Source: Holophaga sp.
Lineage (GTDB): Bacteria > Acidobacteriota > Holophagae > Holophagales > Holophagaceae
Assembly (NCBI GenBank): GCA_031292735.1
Contig: JARLGP010000293.1
Span: 1-41,701, forward strand
Direction: 5' to 3'
Length of the DNA: 41,701 nt
Part shown: in pieces, positions 15,083 to 22,114 of the stretch
Position numbering within the stretch: position 1 is the first letter of the stretch
Layout: every line of letters begins with the position of its first letter
Made by a program: the position numbers and the translations under genes
The notes under the pieces: generated by a model
The model's input: only the letters and a program-made list of their open reading frames with translations
Told to the model about the DNA's origin: nothing
Database searches by the model: none

Positions 15083-16039
15083 ATGCCCACCCACACCCCC
15101 AGTTTCCCCGACCTGCTGTTCGAAGACGCCGCCCGGCTGCGCCGCTGGGAGACCCTGCTCATGGCCCACCTGGACGGCGCCGGCTACCGCGAGCTGCGCC
15201 CCAGCCTGGTGCTGCGCAACCCGGTCAACCCCTCCACCGTGCGCTTCTTCGACGGCGACCAGCTGGTGGCCCTGCGCTGGGATTTCACCGAGGCCCTGGC
15301 CCGCACCCTGGTGCGCCGGTTCCAGGATCCCCCGCGCCGGCTCAGCTACGCCGGCCCGGTGTTCCGCCGCCCGGCCAACTCCTGGGATCCGGTGGAGCGA
15401 CTGGAGGTGGGCTGCGAGCACATCCAGGCCGATCCCGAGCAGCGCGGCGAGGCCGACCGGGAACTGGCCGGCCTGCTCATGGCGGTGCCGGCCCTGCTGG
15501 GGCTGGAAGGCTGCCTGCTGCACATCGGCCACGCCGCCCTGCTGCGCCGGCCCCTGGAGGCCGAGGGCATCGCCCCCGAACTGGGCCTGGAACTGGCCCG
15601 GGTGCTGGACCGGCGCGCCATCCACCGCGCCGCGGAACTGCTGGACGGCCACCCGGCCAAGGACCGGCTGCTGGCCCACGCCGAGATCCTGCTGTCCGGG
15701 CCCGACGGCCCCGGCAGCCTCGCCGATCTGGCCCGCGGCCCCTACGGCGGCCTGCTGGAGGCCGAGGCCGAGCACCTGGACCGGGTGCTGCGCGCCCTTT
15801 CCGCTCAGCTGCCCAAGGGCCTCACCCTGCGCCTGGACCTGGGCGACCTGCGCGGGCTGGGCTTCTACACCGGCCCGACCCTGCGCCTGTGGGCCCCGGG
15901 CGCCCAGCGCGAACTGGCCGCGGGCGGCCGCTACGACGGCCTGTTTCCGGAACTGGGCCGGCCATGGTATGCGGCCGGCTTCTGCGTGCGCCTCACCACC
16001 CTGCTGGAACTGGGTGACGGCCAGGAAGGTGGAAAATGA
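15083..16039 (+). CDS. hisZ: ATP phosphoribosyltransferase regulatory subunit HisZ
   Basis: HisZ is a catalytically dead relative of histidyl-tRNA synthetase that joins short-form HisG in a hetero-octamer and confers activity and histidine feedback. The 318-aa protein keeps class II synthetase traces: YRELRPSLVL, a motif-2-like RLSYAGPVFRRP, GCEHIQADPE, DLGDLRGLGFYTGPTLRLW and AAGGRYDGLFPELG. It lacks the C-terminal anticodon-binding domain of HisRS. The ATG at 15083 has GGAG eight bases upstream. The stop overlaps hisG (ATGA), so equal production of the two subunits is likely. Confidence 0.93.
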   Translation: MPTHTPSFPDLLFEDAARLRRWETLLMAHLDGAGYRELRPSLVLRNPVNPSTVRFFDGDQLVALRWDFTEALARTLVRRFQDPPRRLSYAGPVFRRPANSWDPVERLEVGCEHIQADPEQRGEADRELAGLLMAVPALLGLEGCLLHIGHAALLRRPLEAEGIAPELGLELARVLDRRAIHRAAELLDGHPAKDRLLAHAEILLSGPDGPGSLADLARGPYGGLLEAEAEHLDRVLRALSAQLPKGLTLRLDLGDLRGLGFYTGPTLRLWAPGAQRELAAGGRYDGLFPELGRPWYAAGFCVRLTTLLELGDGQEGGK

Positions 16040-16686
16040 AGCCGCTGCTCATCGCCCTGCCCAAGGGCCGGCTGGAGGACGAACTGCTGCCCCGGCTCAA
16101 GGGCAGCCGTTTCGAACTGGACCCCCGGGCCCTCAAGTCGCGCAAGCTGCGCATCCCCATGGCCGACCCGGCCCTGGCCGCCATCCTGCTCAAGGGCGCC
16201 GACCTGCCGCGCTACGTGGCCGGCGGCGTGGCCGCCCTGGGCGTGGTTGGCTCGGACATCCTGGACGAGACCGCGGTGGACCTCATGGAACTGGCCGATC
16301 TGAACTTCGGGGTCTGCCGGCTGTCCCTGTGCGCCCCTGAGCGCACCACCCTGGAGCAGCTGCGGCGCAAGCCGCACCTGCGCCTGGCCACCAAGTTCCT
16401 GGGCGCCACCGGCCGCTGGCTGAGCCAGGAGGGCATCACCGCCGAGCTGGTGCCCCTGCAGAGCAGCGTGGAGCTGGCCCCGGTGCTCGGCCTGGCCGAC
16501 GGCATCGTCGACCTGGTGCAGAGCGGCCGGACCCTGCAGGCCCACCACCTGGTGGAGCTGGTCACCCTGGGCAAGGCTTCGGCCCGGCTGGTGGCCTGCC
16601 GGGGCACCTACCTGAGCGAACCCGACCTGATCGGCCCGCTGGCCAGGGACCTGGCCGCCCTGCTGAAGGCCGAGATCAAGGCGTAG
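16036..16686 (+). CDS. hisG: ATP phosphoribosyltransferase, short form HisG
   Basis: HisG condenses ATP and PRPP, the first committed and feedback-regulated step of histidine synthesis. At 216 aa it is the short form, lacking the C-terminal allosteric domain, which agrees with hisZ immediately upstream. Features are IALPKGRLEDELLP, YVAGGVAALGVVGSDIL, LRLATKFLGATGRWL and the PRPP-binding strand with ADGIVDLVQSGRTLQAHHLVE. It is the last gene of the operon, whereas hisG is first in many bacteria. A 64-nt gap follows to a convergent gene; no convincing intrinsic terminator was seen there. Confidence 0.96.
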   Translation: MKPLLIALPKGRLEDELLPRLKGSRFELDPRALKSRKLRIPMADPALAAILLKGADLPRYVAGGVAALGVVGSDILDETAVDLMELADLNFGVCRLSLCAPERTTLEQLRRKPHLRLATKFLGATGRWLSQEGITAELVPLQSSVELAPVLGLADGIVDLVQSGRTLQAHHLVELVTLGKASARLVACRGTYLSEPDLIGPLARDLAALLKAEIKA

Positions 16687-16750
16687 GCCTCATTCGAATA
16701 CCCGGGCCTCCCCCGCAAAGGAGTGGCGCCAGCGGGGCGGAAGGTTCCGG

Positions 16751-17218
16751 CTACTCCCGGTGCCAGGGCACCGTCACCGGCTTGCCCGGCGCCGGCAGCT
16801 GGGCCCAGGGGTCGCTGATGAAGACCTTGTAATGACCGCCCACCTTCAGGTCCAGGGCGATCAGGTTGGTGGCGGCATCCCGGGTGCCGCCCCGGGTCAT
16901 GTGCCCGTAGGCCGCCGCCTGGTGGCCGGTGAACCCGTAGTGGTAGTCGTCCGGTGCTTCCACCAGCCGTGCGTAGAACACGTAGGTTCCCGGCGGCCGC
17001 ACCGGCACGGTCAGGGACGGGGTGTGCGGGCCGTAGGCGAAGGTGGTGGTGGCGCCGGTGCTCACCTCCTGAGCGTAGATGGTCGCCGCGAAGGTGTTGT
17101 CGTTGTCGTAGATGACGAACTTGACGGTGACCGCGGGCGGCTTCGGGCCCAGCCCCAGGCGTCCGCAGCCAAGCTGTGCCAGGTCCAGGAGAAGGATTGC
17201 GGTGGCGGTTCTGCGCAC
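16751..17218 (-). CDS. Small predicted lipoprotein, beta-rich, function unknown
   Basis: The 155-aa protein starts at a GTG (17216-17218) with AAAAGGA five to eight bases upstream. An in-frame GTG six codons earlier has no ribosome site. The N-terminus MRRTATAILLLDLAQLGC is a short signal with Cys18 as the likely lipidation site, though the residues before it (A-Q-L-G) fit the lipobox loosely. The mature part is rich in beta-strand patterns (AVTVKFVIYDNDN, TPSLTVPVRPPGTYVFYARL, HYKVFISDPWAQL) and could be an Ig-like or carboxypeptidase-regulatory-like sandwich. I recognise no family. It converges on hisG and diverges from the 100-aa gene at 17297. Confidence 0.72.
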   Translation of the reverse strand: MRRTATAILLLDLAQLGCGRLGLGPKPPAVTVKFVIYDNDNTFAATIYAQEVSTGATTTFAYGPHTPSLTVPVRPPGTYVFYARLVEAPDDYHYGFTGHQAAAYGHMTRGGTRDAATNLIALDLKVGGHYKVFISDPWAQLPAPGKPVTVPWHRE

Positions 17219-17296
17219 GGGGATCCTTTTTTGCACCCAAACATGGGGCGGGCGGCCGGGCCGGGCAAGGAGGTAGAATCGTTCCAGGGAGACAGG

Positions 17297-17599
17297 ATGA
17301 AGCTGGCGGTCCAGGATGCGGTGGTGGTGCTCGGTTCGGCGGCGCAGGCCGGCCAGAGCGTGCAGATCTTCAGGAATACCGATCAGGCCATCATCGGCAT
17401 CGATGGCCACTCCAGTTTCCGCGACGAACTGGTGGAGATCCGCTGGGAGGGCTCCCACCGGCAGCAACTGGAGGGAGTGGCCCACGTGGAGATCCGGGAC
17501 AACGCCGGGAGCGTGGTGGAATCCCTGGCCGTGAGCGGGAGCCGCGAGCCGCTCGAACGGGACGGCATGACCGTGTTCTTCCTCACCGACCCGGAATAG
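17297..17599 (+). CDS. Hypothetical 100-aa protein
   Basis: The reading frame MKLAVQDAVVVLGSAAQAG ... VFFLTDPE has codon usage like its neighbours and an AGGGAGACAGG ribosome site before the ATG at 17297. It has no signal peptide or membrane segment. The middle alternates short beta-like stretches (QAIIGIDGHSSFRDELVEIRW, GVAHVEIRDNAGSVVESLAV), suggesting a small beta-rich cytoplasmic fold. No family is recognised. Its last 17 bases overlap the 3' end of the convergent TetR gene. It diverges from the small lipoprotein at 16751-17218. Confidence 0.65.
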   Translation: MKLAVQDAVVVLGSAAQAGQSVQIFRNTDQAIIGIDGHSSFRDELVEIRWEGSHRQQLEGVAHVEIRDNAGSVVESLAVSGSREPLERDGMTVFFLTDPE

Positions 17600-18194
17600 C
17601 CCGGGGCTTCGCCTCCGCCGGTCCCAGGGCCCGCTGGATGAGCGCTTCCAGGGCGTTGCGGGCCCAGGCCCCGGCCTTGGGCTCCCGGAGCAGCCGGGCC
17701 GCGTGGTGGTAGGCCAGGCAGATGGCCCGGAATTCGAAGGCCAGCTGCTCCCGGTCCAGGGCCGGGTCGGCGAACCGGTCGAACATGGCCACCGCGCCCT
17801 GCATGGAGCTCCGCTGGATGCGCACCAGGGCCTCCCGGACCGGCCCGTCCTGGTCGTCGAACTCGATGCAGGCCCCGGTGATGGGGCAACCGCCGGGCAG
17901 CTCCGGGTCGTCGATCCAGCCCTGGATGGCCCGGAACAGGAAGCGCAGCTGTTCCGGGCCCGGCGGCATCCGCCCGGCGGGGGCGGTCCGCTCCTGCACC
18001 TGCGCCGCGGCGTGCTCCAGGGCGGCGATCTGCAGGGCTTCCTTGGAACCGAAGTGGGCGAACAGGCCGCTCTTGGACATGCCCAGCACCGTGGCCAGAA
18101 CCCCGATGCTCAATCCCGCCAGCCCGTCCCGGCTGGCCACCCGCACCGCTTCGTCCAGGATGCGCGCCCGCGTGATGTCACCTTTTTCCGCCAA
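17583..18194 (-). CDS. TetR-family transcriptional regulator, divergent from the cupin gene
   Basis: The 203-aa protein starts at a TTG with GGGAGG six bases upstream. The open frame extends much further 5' but loses TetR similarity and would cover the divergent promoter. Residues about 6-55 form the TetR DNA-binding domain (ITRARILDEAVRVASRDG, then GVLATVLGMSKSGLFAHFGS). The C-terminal half is the ligand-binding domain, with GGCPITGACIEFDDQDGP and CLAYHHAARLLREP. The palindrome ACGAACGTTCGT at 18270-18281, just downstream of the cupin -10, is a likely binding site. It therefore probably represses the cupin gene and perhaps itself. The inducer is unknown. Confidence 0.9.
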   Translation of the reverse strand: MAEKGDITRARILDEAVRVASRDGLAGLSIGVLATVLGMSKSGLFAHFGSKEALQIAALEHAAAQVQERTAPAGRMPPGPEQLRFLFRAIQGWIDDPELPGGCPITGACIEFDDQDGPVREALVRIQRSSMQGAVAMFDRFADPALDREQLAFEFRAICLAYHHAARLLREPKAGAWARNALEALIQRALGPAEAKPRAIPGR

Positions 18195-18237
18195 AGCGCG
18201 CCTCCCGATTGAGCCCCAGAAAAAGCGTACCCGCACC

Positions 18238-18266
18238 TTGCATGGCTCGGAACATCTGTTTATAGT
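18238..18266 (+). promoter_or_regulatory. Sigma-70-type promoter of the cupin gene
   Basis: TTGCAT (18238-18243) and TATAGT (18261-18266) are separated by 17 bp, a good match to TTGACA/TATAAT. Transcription would begin near 18272, inside the palindrome at 18270-18281 and about 26 nt before the cupin ATG. Confidence 0.75.
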
Positions 18267-18269
18267 AGT

Positions 18270-18281
18270 ACGAACGTTCGT
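18270..18281. promoter_or_regulatory. Palindromic operator, probable TetR site
   Basis: ACGAACGTTCGT is a perfect 12-bp palindrome at the predicted transcription start of the cupin gene, in the gap between it and the divergent TetR regulator. Repressor bound here would block the promoter at 18238-18266. Confidence 0.7.
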
Positions 18282-18297
18282 TTCTTTAGGAGGCATC

Positions 18298-18750
18298 ATG
18301 AGCTTGCCCGAAAAAAACCCGCAACAATCCACCCACTTCGCCACCGCCGAGTTCGGCAGCCCGGCCCAGTGGCGCGAGCACGTGCTGGAGAGCCCCAACG
18401 GGAAGAAGCAATCCGGCAAGACCTTCCTGGGCCAGGTGCTCGGGCTCAGCTCCATGGAGGTGTCCTTCGGCTCCATGCTGCCGGGGGAATCCATGCCCTT
18501 CCTGCACGCCCACAAGCAGAACGAGGAGCTGTACGTGATCCTGTCCGGCAGCGGGGAGATGCAGGTGGACGGCCAGCGCATTCCCCTGCACCCGGGCACC
18601 GCGGTGCGGATCGCTCCGGCCGGCCTGCGCGCCTGGCGTGCCACCGGCAGCGAAGCGATGGCCTACCTGGTGGTCCAGGCCAAGGCCGGGAGCCTGGAGC
18701 AGGCCGCCGGCAAGGACGGCATCCGTCCGGATGCGGAGTTGCGCTGGTAG
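18298..18750 (+). CDS. Cupin-domain protein under TetR control
   Basis: The 150-aa protein is a single beta-barrel cupin. The metal-binding motif 1 is HAHKQNEELYVILSGSGEM (His70, His72, Glu76 or Glu77) and motif 2 is PGTAVRIAPAGLRAWRATG. Motif 2 has no histidine in the usual place, so the metal site may be incomplete. There is no signal peptide, so it is cytoplasmic. AGGAGG lies six bases before the ATG. The function cannot be read from the sequence: small cupins of this type act as isomerases, dioxygenases or sugar/ligand binders. The divergent TetR gene and the operator at the promoter suggest inducible expression in response to a small molecule. Confidence 0.88.
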   Translation: MSLPEKNPQQSTHFATAEFGSPAQWREHVLESPNGKKQSGKTFLGQVLGLSSMEVSFGSMLPGESMPFLHAHKQNEELYVILSGSGEMQVDGQRIPLHPGTAVRIAPAGLRAWRATGSEAMAYLVVQAKAGSLEQAAGKDGIRPDAELRW

Positions 18751-18911
18751 CATGCCGAGTCCCGCCAGGGGTGGAGGAACGGATGGGTCGTAAACGAGAT
18801 TAAATGTTTATGTTGCCGATCGCCGTCGGATCTGATCCAATGGTTTCAACGCTGTCACAAATCTCTTGTTTCATGTCTTGCGTGGCAACCTCAGCCCTGG
18901 TTCGGATCCGA
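18751..18911. other. Non-coding-looking stretch before the glycosyltransferase
   Basis: The base composition is lower in GC than the flanking genes and codon third positions are not GC-biased, so I do not treat it as coding although the downstream frame is open back to 18804. It contains GGAGGAACGG followed by a six-codon frame (ATG at 18783 to TAA at 18801-18803) and a small GGATC-T-GATCC inverted repeat at 18826-18836. No clear promoter was found. Confidence 0.4.
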
Positions 18912-20744
18912 ATGCCTACCCTCCGCTCCGTTAAAAACCTGTTTTGTCCGGGCGGCTCCGGAACCTCGTCCGCCTTGCCCAGGGGCCGGGAGGGCGGGGG
19001 GTGGGGCCCGTCCCGCTGGATCAACGGCAGCCCCCGCCGCCTCTGGTTTCTGCTGGCGGCGGCGGGGCTGCTGCTGTTCCTGTTCGGCCTGGCCAACCAC
19101 GGCCTTTGGGGGGCGGAAGAGCCCTATGTGGGCGGCATCATCCGGGAGATGGCGGACGCCCGGGAATGGGTGGTGCCCACCCTCAACGGCCTGCCTTACC
19201 TGGAAAAGCCGCCCCTCTATTACCTGGTGGGCGTGGCGGCGGCCAGGCTGTGCTCCAGCTTCGCGCCGTGGGTGCTGCGGCTGCCTTCGGCCCTGTTCGC
19301 CCTGGCCACCCTGGTCTGGATCGCCTGGCTGGCGGCGCGCCGGGAATCCCCCGCGGCCGGATGGTGGGCGGCCATCTGCCTGGCCACCAGCGACCTGTTC
19401 TTCCGGGTCGGGCACAAGGCGGTGGTGGACATGAGCCTGGTGTTCGCGGTCTCCCTGGGGCTGGGCCTGGTCTGGCTGATGCTCGAGGAGCCGGAGCGCC
19501 GCAGCCAGTGGACGCCATGGTTCTGGATCAGCCTGGCCCTGGCCTTCCTGGCCAAGGGGCCGGTCGGTCCGGTGCTGGTGCTGCTGCCCCTGGCCGTCCA
19601 CCTGGCGCTGACCCGGGACCGCCGGCTGCTGCGGGACCTGCTGCGGCCCCAGTGGGGCATGGCCTGCGCCGCGCTCCTGTCGGGGGGCTGGGTGGTCATG
19701 CTCTATCACCGGGGCGGCTGGCCCTACCTGGAAGAGGCCCTGGTGCGCAACACGGTGGGCCGGTTCTTCCAACTGCCGGGGCTGGTGCCGGCCACCGGCC
19801 AGCTCCGGCAGCACCAGGAGACCGTGCTGTTCTACTTCAAACACTCGCCCTTGAACCTCCTGCCTTGGCTGCTCCTGGTGGTTCCCGCCATGGCCCAGTC
19901 GCGCCGGCGTCCGGGGGGCGGCCGGTTCCTCCTGGCGGTCCTGCTGGTGGACGCCGTCTTCCTGTCGGTCTCCGGCATGCGCCGTGCGGTCTACTTCCTG
20001 CCGCTGGTGCCGGTCATCTTCCTTTGCACCGGCCTATGGCTGGAGCGGCGGATCCGCGGCAGCGAGAACGGCGGCCCCGACCGCACCCTGGCGAACCTGG
20101 TGGGCGTCACCGGGCTGCTGGTCTTCCTGGCCGTGGCGGTGGGCCCGTGGTTCTTCATCCGGCCCTACGGGCTGTCCTGGAAGCTTACCATGGGCTGCAC
20201 CCTGCTGGCCGGCGGGCTCGCCGTTCTGGCCGCCTGGCGCCGCGCAGACCCGCGCTGGCTCATGGACCATGTGCTGGGAATCTGGCTGGTGGGGATGGTG
20301 TTCATGAACATCGTGATGCCGCCCCTGAAGGACCGCAACACGCGCATGGCCGACAAGGCCTTCTGGGCCGCCCGGGAGCGGGTCCAGTCGGTGGGGGCGG
20401 ACGTGTGGGAGGCAGGCCTGACGGAATCCGACCTGGGCCTGGGCAGCCTGATCCTCCGCCGGCCCATGCCGAGCGTCCAGAGTCTCAGCCAGATCAGGGC
20501 CCTGATGGCCCAGGGCCGGCCGGTGGTGGTGCTCGTCGCGCCGCGCGACCTGCCGGCCTATGCCGGCCTGACCCAGGCGGCCGCGGTGGTCCGTCCCGAG
20601 GTGCCGGACCGGGGCGTCCAGGGCCTCGGGCTCTGTCTGATGCTCAACCGTCCGGCCGCCATGGGCTATCCCGCGAGCCTCGCCGCGCTTCCGCCGGTCA
20701 CTTCCTGGGCGCCGCCCACGCCCCCGGGTCCTCCGGGTTCTTGA
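18912..20744 (+). CDS. PMT/ArnT-type integral membrane glycosyltransferase
   Basis: This is a GT-C fold enzyme that moves a sugar from a polyprenyl-phosphate donor to a lipid or protein in the periplasm. The ArnT/PMT signature is clear after the first membrane helix: GLWGAEEPYVGGIIREM (acidic pair in the first loop) followed by NGLPYLEKPPLYYLVGVAAA. About ten to twelve hydrophobic segments follow, including LWFLLAAAGLLLFLFGLANH, FWISLALAFLAKGPVGPVLV and VYFLPLVPVIFLCTGLWLE, then a soluble C-terminal part from about residue 480. The start is uncertain. ATG 18912 (610 aa) is used; ATG 18804 is too far upstream by composition, and a TTG at 18975 is possible. The acceptor is unknown; lipid A decoration is one option. 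The 3' end overlaps the convergent efflux gene by 47 nt. Confidence 0.85.
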   Translation: MPTLRSVKNLFCPGGSGTSSALPRGREGGGWGPSRWINGSPRRLWFLLAAAGLLLFLFGLANHGLWGAEEPYVGGIIREMADAREWVVPTLNGLPYLEKPPLYYLVGVAAARLCSSFAPWVLRLPSALFALATLVWIAWLAARRESPAAGWWAAICLATSDLFFRVGHKAVVDMSLVFAVSLGLGLVWLMLEEPERRSQWTPWFWISLALAFLAKGPVGPVLVLLPLAVHLALTRDRRLLRDLLRPQWGMACAALLSGGWVVMLYHRGGWPYLEEALVRNTVGRFFQLPGLVPATGQLRQHQETVLFYFKHSPLNLLPWLLLVVPAMAQSRRRPGGGRFLLAVLLVDAVFLSVSGMRRAVYFLPLVPVIFLCTGLWLERRIRGSENGGPDRTLANLVGVTGLLVFLAVAVGPWFFIRPYGLSWKLTMGCTLLAGGLAVLAAWRRADPRWLMDHVLGIWLVGMVFMNIVMPPLKDRNTRMADKAFWAARERVQSVGADVWEAGLTESDLGLGSLILRRPMPSVQSLSQIRALMAQGRPVVVLVAPRDLPAYAGLTQAAAVVRPEVPDRGVQGLGLCLMLNRPAAMGYPASLAALPPVTSWAPPTPPGPPGS

Positions 20745-22113
20745 GGTTCCAGCCGCCGCCCAGCGCCTTGTAGAGCTGCACCAGGCTGACCAGCCTGGAC
20801 AGCCGGGCCTGGGACAGGCTGTTCTGCGCGGGGAACAGCTGCTGCTGGGCTTCCAGCACTTCCATGTAGCTGGACAGTCCGGCCGTGTAGCGCAGGGTGG
20901 CCAGCCGCACCGCCTCCTGGTAGGCGGCCACCGCCCGGGCCTGCTGGGTTTCCACCTCGGCCAGCTTCTGGTAGGCCGTGAGCTGGGTGGACACTTCGCC
21001 GAAGGCGCCGCTGACCGCCGCCTGGTAGCGAGTCCTGGCCTGTTCCCACTGGGCCACCGCGGCGGCCTTCTGGTACTTGAGCCGAAGGCCCTGGAGCGGC
21101 GGCAGGTTGAAGGACGGGCCGATGTTCCACTCCCTGCCGGTGCTGAACATCTGGTTCACGTTGGGTGCCAGCCCGCCGAGCAGGCCGGTGAGGCTGAGGG
21201 TGGGGAAGTAGTTGGCCTGGGCCACGCCCACCTGGGCGTTGGCGGACACCAGCTCCTGTTCCGCCTGGCGCAGGTCGGGGCGGCGCTCCATCAGGGTGGA
21301 GGGCAGCCCGGCCGGGATCTGGGGGGGCAGGGGCTGGGCGGTGAGGACGGCGCCCCTGGGGATCGGTCCCGGATTGCGCCCCACCAGGAAGGAGAGCAGG
21401 TTTTCCTGGGCCTGGATCTGCCGCTCGAGATCAGGGATGTAGGCTGCCGCGGCGGCCTGGGCGGCCTCGGCCCGGGAGGTCTCCAGGGCCGAGGCCGCGC
21501 CGCCGGTGAACCGGTGGTTGAACAGGTCGTAGGTTTCCTGGAAGGCCTGGGTGGTGGAGCGGGCGATCTCCAGCCGGGCATCCAGATCGCGCAGCTGGAA
21601 GTAGGCCTGGGCCACCTGGGCGGCGGTGGTCAGGAACACGCCCCGCTGGGCCTCCTGGGAAGCCAGGAACTGGGCCCGGGAGGCCTCGTTCAGCCGCCGG
21701 AGCCGGCCCCAGAGGTCCAGTTCCCAGGACAGCGTGGCCTGGGCGGAAAGCTGGTTGCCGGTCTTCCCGCCGCTGGGGGCGAAGGAGGAACTGCGCCCGC
21801 GCAGGGCCTGGGAGCCCAGGTCCACCTGGGGCAGGTAGTCGGACTGTTCGATGCCGGCCCGGGCCCGGAATTCGGCCACCCGCTGCACGGCTTCCCGCGC
21901 GTCGAAGTTGTTGGCCAGGGCCTGGTCGATGAGCCCCTTCAGGGTGGGGTCGGCGAACACGTCCCACCAGGGCTGGTCGGCGAAGGAGGCCGCCTCGGCC
22001 TGGGCCTGGGTCCGGAACTGGGCGGCGGGCTCCACCTGCGGACGCTTGTAGTTGGGTCCCACTTCGCAGGCGGTGAGCAGGACCAGGAGGAGGGGCAGCG
22101 GCAGTTTTCTCAC
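20698..22113 (-). CDS. RND efflux outer-membrane lipoprotein, NodT/OprM family
   Basis: This TolC-like channel forms the outer-membrane exit of the tripartite pump encoded upstream. The 471-aa protein starts at a GTG (22111-22113) with AGGAGA six bases before it, directly after the RND stop codon; an ATG five codons earlier overlaps the RND gene. The lipoprotein signal ends LLLVLLTAC and is followed by EVGPNYKRP, the usual OprM start. Family motifs are PWWDVFADPTLKGLIDQALANN, SWELDLWGRLRR, LMERRPDLRQAEQELVSANA and LATLRYTAGLSSYMEVLEAQQ, covering both coiled-coil/barrel repeats. It is the last gene of the efflux operon. Confidence 0.94.
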   Translation of the reverse strand: MRKLPLPLLLVLLTACEVGPNYKRPQVEPAAQFRTQAQAEAASFADQPWWDVFADPTLKGLIDQALANNFDAREAVQRVAEFRARAGIEQSDYLPQVDLGSQALRGRSSSFAPSGGKTGNQLSAQATLSWELDLWGRLRRLNEASRAQFLASQEAQRGVFLTTAAQVAQAYFQLRDLDARLEIARSTTQAFQETYDLFNHRFTGGAASALETSRAEAAQAAAAAYIPDLERQIQAQENLLSFLVGRNPGPIPRGAVLTAQPLPPQIPAGLPSTLMERRPDLRQAEQELVSANAQVGVAQANYFPTLSLTGLLGGLAPNVNQMFSTGREWNIGPSFNLPPLQGLRLKYQKAAAVAQWEQARTRYQAAVSGAFGEVSTQLTAYQKLAEVETQQARAVAAYQEAVRLATLRYTAGLSSYMEVLEAQQQLFPAQNSLSQARLSRLVSLVQLYKALGGGWNLKNPEDPGAWAAPRK

Positions 22114-22114
22114 G

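Noticed and set aside
18783..18803. A six-codon leader peptide with a strong ribosome site before the glycosyltransferase
   Set aside because: It is too short to support, its codons suggest no control function, and GGAGG matches occur by chance in GC-rich DNA.
18804..18911. A 5' extension of the glycosyltransferase to ATG 18804
   Set aside because: Codon third positions are not GC-biased as in the rest of the gene, and no ribosome site precedes it.
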